From the NCBI GenBank assembly GCA_032718565.1, contig JAVGVS010000487.1, positions 1-64,000 of the forward strand: a DNA stretch of 64,000 nucleotides. The letters are read 5' to 3'. The position numbers and the translations under genes are program-made. Below the pieces are notes generated by a model that saw only the letters and a list, made by a program, of their open reading frames with translations, had not been told where the DNA came from and searched no databases. Source of the DNA: Distichodus sexfasciatus (Eukaryota > Chordata > Actinopteri > Characiformes > Distichodontidae). Shown here piece after piece: positions 57,301 through 64,000 of this stretch (positions are counted from its first letter, which is position 1; each line of letters starts with the position of its first letter).

Positions 57301-60300
57301 CCTGTCCTTGTAAGAGCAGTGGGCAGCTGACATGGTGAGTACCTTGCTCACAGGTACCTCAGTGGTACCTTTACTGGTCCGGAATTTCAACTGGCATCCC
57401 ACCAATCATGGGTCAATTCCCTATCCGTTACACTAACACTGCTCAAAAGGTTCTTGCAGCTCCTGGTTTTCTAAACAGTCTCTAAACCTTGTAATAACCA
57501 AGAGTTAGCTTTCAAGATCAAACTAAATCAGGTGTTTTCAAGTTGGTTGGCCTGTTGTACACCACCTCTAGTGGGGTTTAACTTTAGGGCCTGTGTCCAC
57601 AAAACATATTTTTTGCGCTGAGAGCGGACAAAACCTCACTTTCACAGCGCTTTCTCAGTGCTTTCTTGGCGCTTCTCTCAGCTCTTGTTGTTGCTAAATT
57701 ACAAAAAGCATCATTGGGCACTTCTATGTTCGTTCCTATTTAATGTAAACATTGTAATGTGTTCCTTTGAGATCGTTAGTTTCGGTGACAAAATTATCTT
57801 TACAAAGAGAGAAATTGCATCTTGTCATTAGCAGCAGCGTTTGAACTAGATACTCATGTTTTCGAGACGTAGAGATTGGGTGCATGAGATAAACTGTGCA
57901 AGTAAACAGCTGGGAGAGTAGCACCGATTATGGATTTGATCACATTATTGTAATTTTTTATTCAAGCTGTGTAAGCTTCTCCAGCTGTTCCAGATACGCC
58001 ACCATTTGTAGTGAGTTCTTGATTGTATGTCCTGCTCCGTCCTCGATTTTGATTAGCTAGCAAGAGAGAAGTGACTTTGATGAGCCCAATGCTGTTCTAA
58101 AAGTTGAATGGATTTCAACTTAAAGTTCTTCAGTAAAAAAAAAAAAATGTCTCCACTGGCATAGTTTTTCCATGGAAGTCGCTTAGTGCTCTGAACGCTA
58201 AAGCTCATAGGATTTGCATTAAATATAGGTGCTGTCAGCACAAAAACTGTGTGGACACAGAGAGAGAAAGACTGACGGGTCGAATAAACATCTTGTAAGA
58301 AAATCTTGGGTGATCCCAAGAGTCATTGACACATCCTGCAATCAAAGAGTATTTAGGTTCACACATTCCAAAGTATAAATTAAGGTATGGGTTGTTAGAG
58401 CAACCTGAGAGCAGGTGTGAACCTTTTATGATTCGTTGCCCTACTTTGCCATCATTGAGGTCACCTGGAAGGGATCTCAATACATTGTAGCTGACTGATA
58501 GTTGGTGTTGTAAGCTCGCACCTCTCCTTGGCAATGTTCATTCATCAGTTGGAGGTAAATGGCCTTCTTTACCCCTCTCTCAAACCATGTTTTCTTGTTC
58601 CAAAATGTGAATGCCAGCTTGGGATCCCTTCCCAGACATGTAGAATGTAGCCCTTATGACTCTCACAATGACAGGAGGGCTACCTCCACCACCCTGAAGA
58701 AACACCATGTCTTTTAAGCTTGGAACTTATCATATAATGACACACAAATGGTTTGCACCTGGTCTTAGGTGACCCTAATGACTCACTGGATAGCAGGGTG
58801 AGTCAATGACCACATTCAAGGTGAAAAATTCACTCTAGAGGTGAAACTCCTCAAACTCCTCATCAAACCTTTAAAAACTGAGGAAACCATTCGTATGAGA
58901 GGTGAAACATCTTTAAGAACCTAAAAGAAGTACAGTTGCCTTTGATTCAACGATGTCCTAGACGATTGAGAAACTACACAGACAATATACTGGCTAAAGA
59001 TAAAAACTATTTGTGACTGTATAACAGGCTGTTGCTCCAAGTTAAAAACTATCAAGTAATTTTGCTGCACTGACCTTCAGGTGTCAGCGTTACTTCTGGT
59101 TCTCCCGATTCCCCAGGAGTGCCAGACTCCTCGGGAATTCCAGATTCCACAGGAATCTCAGGCTCCTCAGGAGCTCCGGATTCCACAGGAATACCCGACT
59201 CCTCAGGAAGCCCAGACTCCTCGGGAAGCCCAGACTCCACAGGAATCTCGGCCTCCCCAAAGGTCCCGTGGGCTTCTTTGGGGATGACAGTAGGCGTCAG
59301 ATGGAGCTCCTCCTCTTGTTAAAGACAATGTGATGCATTAAAGAGAAATTAGGATGGGCCCCATAGGATGGGAGAAATATCAACAGGGCAACAGGGATGC
59401 AGGTGATGACAATTAATAACCTGTCACATATCATTAGTACTAGAAAAACTAGAAGAATTCCTTCACCTGTATGTAGCTGTACCTGGCATCAGAGCTGACA
59501 AACTGCTGCCATAATGAACAAAACTAATATTTTGTGATCTGTAGAACAGTGGTTCCCAAACTGTTTCTGTAGGACACCCATTTGTAGATAAAAATATTCC
59601 CGTGCATCCCCTTACTCCTCACTCATCATCATATTTGGGTCTTTTAACCTTATTTACACTTTGAGAGCCACAAGTGATCATTGTAAAGTTCTAGAAACCA
59701 ATTTCCACTAAAGTAATTAGTACTGACCTCCACCAGGGACCAGTGTTACCCCTGACCCAGAAGCCCCAGAAGGCCCAGAACCAAGATCATCCCCAGAGGT
59801 TCCAGAAACAAGGTCTCCAGAGACTTCAGGAATGACATCTTCAGAAACCCCAGAAACAAAGTCTCCGGAGGTTCCAGAAACGAATTCCCCAGATGTTCCA
59901 GAAATAAAGTCACTAGAAGTAAAGTCCCCAGAGACTTCAGAAACAAATTCTCCAGAAACTCCAGAAACAAATTCTCCAGAGACTCCAGAAACAAAATCTC
60001 CAGAGACTCCGGAAACAAATTCTTCAGAGACTTCAGAAACAAAGTTCCCAGAAACTCCAGAAACAAATTCCACTGATATCCCAGAAACAAAGTCCCCAGA
60101 ATCTCCAGATACCACATCTCCAGAGTCTCCAGAACCAAGGTCCTCCAGAGTTCCAGTAACCAAGTCCCCAGAAATTCCGGAACCAACATCCACAGAGCCT
60201 TCAGAACTCATTTCTCCAGATGCTGTGGAACCAACCTCTGCAGACCCTCCAGAACTCAAGTCCCCAGAACCCCCAGAACCCAAAGGTTCCCCAGAGCCAG

Positions 60301-60833
60301 ATACTCCAGACCCGAGTGTCTCTCCTGAACCTCCTGAAATTTCTGGATCTGCACTACTCAGCCCATCTGCAGAGATGTGCCATATGTCAATGGGCATCAG
60401 GCGTAGCTCCTCCTCTTGTTAGAGACAAGATTAGGTGTTAAGAGACAGGTTAGAAGAGCATGACAACAACTGGGTGTGGACAGTTAGAGATGATGCAAGC
60501 GATGACCTGGATGATGCATGTGAGTCAGAAAATGATTAAAACACATTTAACCAATCAGAGTTAAATGGGCAGTTAAATGGAACACCAAGCATGGATGTGG
60601 AAAATGTCTAGGGTGAAATTTGATGTGTGTTTGTGTGTGTGGTACAGACCTCCCGAGGTGTCAGGTCCCATCAAATCTCGGGGTCCTCCAGAGCCTGCTG
60701 GAATGAGCTTTATGGGTATTTCTGGCTGGTGTTCTCTTCCTCTTTTCACTTCTTCTTCCTCCTCTTCTTCCTCCAGTGAGGCACCAGGAACCAGATCACT
60801 GTCCTCATCCGGGGCCAGAGTGCCAATCTCTAT
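48220..60833 (-). CDS. epyc: epiphycan, class III small leucine-rich proteoglycan with expanded Ser-Gly domain (5' partial)
   Basis: Eight exons in order 60833-60650, 60414-59728, 59314-59075, 56827-56714, 54265-54107, 52936-52734, 49730-49635, 48390-48220, all in frame, encode about 617 residues before any signal-peptide exon. Human epiphycan is about 322 in total. The C-terminal ~260 residues match epiphycan closely: the class III N-cap cluster C-x2-C-x-C-x6-C (CLLCTCLVGSVYC), LRRs such as LKRIDLSHNAIGKI, LYLYLTDNNIDHVPVPLP, then the ear LEDIRLDGNPINLS and AYVCLPRIPVG. The protein should be secreted to cartilage-type extracellular matrix and bind collagen fibrils. The N-terminal part has an acidic EEEEEEEE run and three serial exons rich in Ser-Gly, the xylosylation site for chondroitin/dermatan sulfate. 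Introns after the five upstream exons are all phase 1. The start exon is not identified and is probably past 64,000. Confidence 0.93.
48591..49366. mobile_element. hAT-like non-autonomous element in epyc last intron
   Basis: Inverted relative of 19820-20520 (GACCGAGACCGGACCAACGC, TGGAAACACTTCTTTATCCA, TTGCCGCGGCACAATAGCGC shared with 12265-13253). No transposase. Confidence 0.65.
49375..49485. mobile_element. short fold-back repeat
   Basis: AACCTTAGACTTAGTCTAGA and TAGTCCAAGACTAGGCTTAA, related to 38696-38801. Resembles small fish MITEs with TAGTCC-type ends. Confidence 0.45.
49635..49730 (-). CDS. epyc: epyc LRR exon
   Basis: 32 codons, DMSGLLYLYLTDNNIDHVPV then PLPDSLRSLHLQ. Phase 0 on both sides; acceptor TGCATTTTAG, donor CAG|GTACCT. 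Confidence 0.95.
49790..50445 (-). mobile_element. two type-1 SINEs, minus strand, in an epyc intron
   Basis: Copies at about 49790-50030 and 50240-50445 share GGTAACCTTGCTCATAAGTA-type bodies, CCAAGCACTGCTCC-type blocks and GTTCACAATGACAAATAATC ends (minus strand). The second copy has lost the block between its GGTACC sites. Confidence 0.8.
50446..50895. mobile_element. LINE-type tail and type-2 SINE
   Basis: 50446-50690 has GGGATAGGCTCCAGTCCCCC and GAAGCGGTTCGGATAATGAA, the same tail as at 26320-26420 and 33530-33650. 50725-50895 is a plus-strand type-2 SINE ending GTTGCTCTGGATAAGAGTGT and TGCTAAATGCTGTAAATG. Confidence 0.75.
51395..52045. mobile_element. hAT-like dispersed element (inverted partner of 33270-34015)
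   Basis: TACAAGCCCAAAAGCACATC, GCGCCGCAGGATTAGGGAGC and GTGGTATCGTACCATGTCTA are the inverted counterparts of words in 33270-34015. Non-coding. Confidence 0.6.
52169..52450. mobile_element. hAT-like MITE, 282 bp, 8-bp target duplication, containing (CCCTAA)n
   Basis: Ends TAGGGGTGTG and GCGCACCCCGA are imperfect inverted complements. Target duplication is GTGGTTAC (52161-52168) and GTGGTTAG (52451-52458), 7 of 8. The interior is rich in AATCGAAT/GATTCG and holds a telomere-like array. Confidence 0.85.
52319..52344. repeat. short telomere-like (CCCTAA)4 array
   Basis: Four tandem CCCTAA-type units on the plus strand (TTAGGG on the minus), located inside the 52169-52450 MITE. Confidence 0.9.
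52485..52695 (+). mobile_element. tRNA-derived SINE (type 1)
   Basis: GCAGTTGGTAGCGTAACGTT head, GGACCGGTAAAGGTACCACT, CTTCATGGATGGGTCAAATG, end GTTCACAACGACAAATAATC. It has lost part of the middle. Confidence 0.85.
52734..52936 (-). CDS. epyc: epyc LRR exon
   Basis: Two bases plus 67 codons: KLKRIDLSHNAIGKIDDGAL, LPALEELVIRENSVAQLP, MTLVDASHNRLGS, to NEAFK. Phase 1 acceptor CATAAAG, phase 0 donor AAG|GTGAGA. Confidence 0.95.
53300..53750. mobile_element. hAT-like MITE, 451 bp, in an epyc intron
   Basis: Ends TAGAGGTCGACCGATA and ATCGATCGACCCTTA. Target duplication GTATATAT (53292-53299) / GTATATAC (53751-53758), 7 of 8. Same family as 43030-43718. Confidence 0.85.
54107..54265 (-). CDS. 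epyc: epyc cysteine-cluster exon
   Basis: G then MPTCLLCTCLVGSVYCDD, LVNVPPLPKDTTHFYGRYNK, ITKINKSDFANM. The class III cysteine pattern C-x2-C-x-C-x6-C is intact. Phase 1 at both ends (donor A|GTATGT). Confidence 0.95.
54266..56713 (-). other. epyc intron, with a THAP remnant
   Basis: 54266-55400 is AT-rich with nothing recognised. A THAP pseudogene lies at 55409-55709. 56340-56490 carries the AACTAGTTACTTTT element end that finishes in ATGCCCAACAC. Confidence 0.6.
55409..55709 (+). pseudogene. THAP-domain (C2CH zinc finger) remnant
   Basis: An ATG opens MPASSHRCYCSVPDCSTS, the typical C-x4-C start of a THAP domain. After a +1 shift the rest follows: HNNRF, then KPWVMLIRRVKG with the conserved Trp, and TYICSLHFDSE with the C-x2-H-F zinc-ligand motif, then KKCLKPGAT. 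Two in-frame stops and one frameshift break it. THAP domains occur in P-element-like transposases and in host regulators. It lies antisense in an epyc intron with no sign of downstream exons, so it is probably a transposon or gene fragment. Confidence 0.7.
56714..56827 (-). CDS. epyc: epyc duplicated N-terminal exon c (short copy)
   Basis: EEQLLPTTQTTPEEGLGG, then VETEISGLDPELEIEIEKP. One Ser-Gly (EISG). Acceptor CTAACAAG|AGGAGCAG, donor CCAG|GTCAGT, phase 1 at both ends. Confidence 0.85.
57205..57450 (-). mobile_element. tRNA-derived SINE (type 1)
   Basis: Minus-strand copy with ACCTTGCTCACAGGTACCTC and GGTACCTTTACTGGTCC on the plus strand, and a GTGAACACACCACATAAC 3' end. Confidence 0.8.
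58435..58640 (-). mobile_element. Penelope-like retroelement remnant (endonuclease-side C-terminus)
   Basis: On the minus strand one frame reads TFWNKKTWFERGVKKAIYLQ. A shifted frame continues RRGASLQHQLSVSYNVLRSL and PGDLNDGKVGQRI. This resembles the WFERGVKEAI...LNRGGGLRHHLS.TYN block found C-terminal to the GIY-YIG region of Penelope-like elements. Frameshifted, with no reverse transcriptase in view. Assignment is from memory of the motif. Confidence 0.5.
59075..59314 (-). CDS. epyc: epyc duplicated N-terminal exon b (seven ESG sites)
   Basis: EEELHLTPTVIPKEAHGTFG, then about 50 residues of (I/L)P(V/E)ESG units, ending EPEVTLTPEG. Seven Ser-Gly dipeptides, each preceded by Glu. Acceptor TTAACAAG|AGGAGG, donor GAAG|GTCAGT, phase 1 at both ends. 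Confidence 0.9.
59728..60414 (-). CDS. epyc: epyc duplicated N-terminal exon a (large Ser-Gly minisatellite)
   Basis: EEELRLMPIDIWHISADG, then about 200 residues of (D/E)(F/L)VSGVSG-type units with about 37 Ser-Gly dipeptides, ending SGVTLVPGG. The DNA is a 24-base coding minisatellite (CCAGAAACAAATTCTCCAGA-like on the plus strand) that is open throughout. Acceptor CTAACAAG|AGGAGG, donor GGAG|GTCAGT, phase 1 at both ends. Confidence 0.9.
60650..60833 (-). CDS. epyc: epyc acidic N-terminal exon
   Basis: IEIGTLAPDEDSDLVPGASL, EEEEEEEEVKRGREHQPEIP, ending MGPDTSGG. IEIGT and the poly-Glu run parallel the EIEIAT...EEEEEEE region of mammalian epiphycan. Donor GGAG|GTCTGT, phase 1. The acceptor could instead be 4 or 6 bases later (ATAG|AG), so the first two codons are uncertain. 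Confidence 0.8.
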
Positions 60834-63800
60834 CTACATGGCAATGTAGAGAAAAGTAACTTCAAATTTCTGAAAGTGGTGTCAACAGACTGTAAAATAC
60901 TAAGCTGTGTGATTTTGAACAATGATTTCAAATAACAAAAGATCTTTGTTTTACGTGTACTGGACCCAAGCTATTCGTAGAAGCTCCGTAAAATGTAAGT
61001 TTTCAGCACCTGACTGTGCTATTGGTATCTAGAGTTTGGAAAAATGACAGCAAGATTTTGAAATCAGTGCCAATGTGACTGTAAAAAACAATGTTGCGTG
61101 ATTTTGAATACATGATTTTAGTTCAACAAACAAACAAATTTTGGGTTGTTTGTACTCTATCAAAGAAATGTGAGACAAAGTTCTGAAAAATGTGAATTTC
61201 AATGATCCGATGTGCATTTGGTGTCTGGAGTTTGCAAAATGCGTTCAAACATTCTGAAACTACTGTCAAAAGATTGTAAAAAATGAAGTTGTGTAATTTA
61301 GAACTGATGATATCACTTTAACTAACAAAAGATCTCTGCTTTATCCATATTGTATCCAAGCAACCGGAAAAAGTTTGCGTTGCGTCTAGTTTTTGGAAAA
61401 AATGACATCAAGATTCTGAAACCAGGCTCCAAAGTGATCGCAAAAACAGGAATAAATAAATAATGTACATTTTCAACAGCAGTTCCACCTTAAACCAGAG
61501 CGGGGCGCCACCAAACCACATTCTGCCTCGCACTGCCTCTCCTGCCGTAAACAGCAGATTCCAGCATGGGAACGGGAATGGTCCTTGTGGAACCAAGACA
61601 TACACGGTGGCATAAAAATTCCCTTTTCCACCTTTCCCTTCTGCAACTTGACTTTTACACTTACAGCTCACACCATTCATGCGTTTCTCAGCGCAAGGAA
61701 CGTAAAGCTGTGTATTCAGCTAATAAGGCAAACTAGCCATCGTAAAGTCATTTACAAAAACCTGTCTGCAAGCTAACACAACACACACACAACATACATT
61801 CATACAAAATGAATATATTTTTCATTATAATAAGCTATAGAATGTGCCAGCTTTCAAATATTAAGATAAATTATTACGTTGAATAAACTTCATATCTATA
61901 CTGTAGAACTTTTTAAGATGTTTGAAAATAAAATACTTATATAGTTAAATATCTACGCAAGTTTTTCCCTGAAAATTCTACTTTTTGTATGGTAAATACA
62001 TACCTGAAAACCTTAAAAACAAAACGCTTAAAAATATCTTATGCAACAAAAACTCAATATGAAAATACAAATTTGCTCAATAAAAATGTCATATCAGGTT
62101 TTTCATAGACATTTTCACAACAAATATATGCTTAAATTAATAGCTCTGGGCCTCCTTAAAAATATTAATGTAAGGTATGCATGTGTATCATATGCTAAAA
62201 TAATAATATAAGCCAAAAATGAAATAGTTAAAAGAATGCTCAAGCTTTTAAAAAGTTAATCAGCATTTTGTTGGAATAAATACCGACGTTGCTGGAGTTT
62301 TCTGACACCGAAAGAGAGTTTGAGAGACAACAAGGACGGCCTTTGAGTATTCCTGCACAGTGTAAGGCCTGCTGTAAGCCGTCCCCCCCATCTCCTGACC
62401 ACCGGCCCCCAGACACCCCCCTCCCCAAAAAACAAACACACACACACACACAGCCGAGGGGGGAAACGAAAAAAAGGGCAGGCTTAAAAAGAAGAAAAAC
62501 CCGGAGCGCCAGCGTATTAGAGCCAACGCACACACGGATGCTAAACCATTCTATTTAATCTAATATAATCCTCACGGCTGCAAAGGAGTGAAAGCTGCAG
62601 GAAGAAACACTGCTTTTCAGTAAACTCTTTTTGGCGTTTCTGCAGTTGGAAAGTGCGAGCGTTGCACAAGCAACTCATACAACAATGTGCCTGGTTAGAA
62701 TGAGTCAAGGTGGTTAGTCACTTTTGGAGTAGAATGTGAGTGTTTAAGTCGGTCCAGGTTCCGTTTACAGGTCATCGAAAAGCTGGTGCAGAGATTTTAC
62801 ACAGATGTGGGAGTGGAAAGAGGAATAAGTGTTTTATAACTGCAACCCTGTAAGACTCTATCTATCTACCCTCTTTCCTTCTTGAGTATATCAACCAATC
62901 AATCCTTGCATTACTGTGCAAAATGTTCTCCATATTTGTATCCAAACAGCGAGACTTGCTTATAGTTTTAAAATAGTTTTGATGAATCTGATTTATATTT
63001 GATTGCACATGTTGCAGTAAATCTTTGTACCTTATTGTTCCATAACTTTTGCACAGTTCTGTATCTTTAAACCAAAGAGTTCCACATTTAATACACCCAT
63101 CAGCTGCTAAAAACTACTGGACATGAATCTTTCAACATATATTATTTATCTGCGTGACTGTATCCATCATGAATTCATACACAGTTTGAATAGATGCGTT
63201 CGGCAAATTTTCCACTCCAGCGTTCCAACAAAAAACAATGTTGTGAGCCAGCGCTAGAAGTGAGTGAAGTGAAGGCTATAAATATGATAAATTCCACACA
63301 TTTCAGAGAAGTGTCTCCAGAGCAGCAGAGACATGTTGTAGTGATTTATGCGCTGGTGTAAAGCAGCCGGGGTTCATGTGAAGAAGGTGTGGATCTTAAA
63401 AAGATCTTAAAAGGCACAATTTAGAAGCAAAGAGTTTTGTTTTCAAGAGGTAAGTTTTGTGGGAAACAGAAATACATTGGCAACTCAGTTCTCGAACTGT
63501 TTAGAACTGCATTTCGGATTACGAACAGCAAAATTGCATGGAGCGTGATATTTCGACAATTTGTCACTTAAACAGTATTTTTGATCATAAAACTCAGAAT
63601 TGCAGAATTTAATTTGCACTTTGACCTGATGCCAAATGAAGTTGTATCATCATTATAATGATGCATCGATTATGTGATTAATTTCGACACCCCTAACATC
63701 TACATGGAAGATTGGCGGATTGCCGGGGCCGCGTTGTGGTGCTGGATCGCTTAGATGATGTCTAGACGTGCTATGTAAGAAGCAGACACCACCCACTACA

Positions 63801-64000
63801 CTTTTTGCTTTGTAGTTAGTAAGTTAGGTAGTCAGGTTTTTGTTGTGGGTCAGAAAAAGGGAGATGGAGGTAGAGCTCCAAGAGTGATAGGCTTAGCGAT
63901 GTTTAGTTTTTTCCTTTGGTCCTGTCCCGAGGCCCAACCTGTGTCGTTTCGTGTATATATCTGTATAAAGTCTTGTAAGTAACACCCATCTCTGTGTGCG
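60834..64000. other. epyc upstream intron or 5' flank, no exon found
   Basis: I looked on the minus strand for a signal peptide and the Tyr/Asp-rich segment expected at the start of epiphycan and found neither. 62410-62450 holds a short (CA)n run. 63650-63700 has a hAT-like end (GCATCGATTATGTGATTAAT, CGACACCCCTAAC). 63900-64000 looks like a retroelement or LINE edge (GGTCCTGTCCCGAGGCCCAA). Confidence 0.5.

Larger units (their letters stand above)
56828..59074 (-). other. epyc intron
   Basis: Contains a type-1 SINE (57205-57450, minus) and a Penelope-like remnant (58435-58640). The 160 bases just upstream of exon c resemble the sequence upstream of the 59728-60414 exon. Confidence 0.7.

Noticed and set aside
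59746..60189. 147-codon Leu/Phe-rich minus-strand frame
   Set aside because: Another frame of the same minisatellite, without splice compatibility.
59832..60422. 196-codon plus-strand frame rich in ETPETNSPETPE
   Set aside because: It is the antisense of the epyc minisatellite. The minus frame has consensus splice sites, matching phases and the shared EEEL start.
63301..63400. Epyc signal-peptide exon starting at a minus-strand ATG followed by SLLLWRHF
   Set aside because: The frame stops after about 25 codons without the expected Tyr/Asp-rich segment or a fitting donor.

Overview
The window looks like teleost fish genomic DNA. It has spliced vertebrate genes with GT-AG introns, a Tc1/mariner remnant, several hAT-type MITEs, LINE 3' ends, more than twenty copies of tRNA-derived SINEs, and long GATA, CA and CT simple repeats. 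I cannot name the species.

Bases 1-37,700 hold no convincing host gene. This stretch is a repeat-rich desert: a Tc1-like transposon on the minus strand with a LINE 3' end inserted in it (1.45-2.62 kb); three large polypurine/polypyrimidine tracts (2.64-3.36, 9.78-10.54, 14.22-15.20 kb); GATA arrays; an inverted pair of 650-bp MITEs (4.14 and 22.16 kb); a 989-bp hAT-like element (12.27 kb); a MITE with 73-bp terminal inverted repeats (26.44 kb); LINE ends (18.96, 28.6 kb); and many SINEs. A few repeat-poor, high-complexity blocks between 15 and 29 kb could be regulatory.

At 37.7-38.5 kb, minus strand, there is a candidate small gene. A CCAAT, GC-box, CRE and TATA array in the right order precedes a basic exon, a possible 83-nt intron and a second exon whose APHNTTQYLM segment resembles the PYNT motif of HEXIM P-TEFb inhibitors.

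At 40.96-44.94 kb, plus strand, lies a four-exon gene for a Myb/SANT-like DNA-binding protein with a long Glu/Arg coiled coil. Exon 2 is one base short, which breaks the frame inside the DNA-binding domain.

From 48.2 to at least 60.8 kb, minus strand, is epiphycan (epyc), a class III small leucine-rich proteoglycan. Its LRR half is conventional. Its N-terminal half has been rebuilt from three phase-1/phase-1 exons that share an E-E-(E/Q)-L start and similar flanking introns. These exons carry about 45 Ser-Gly dipeptides, candidate glycosaminoglycan attachment sites, far more than mammalian epiphycan. The signal-peptide exon was not found and is probably beyond base 64,000. The epyc introns contain a broken THAP-domain remnant, a Penelope-like remnant and hAT MITEs, one of which carries a short telomere-like array.
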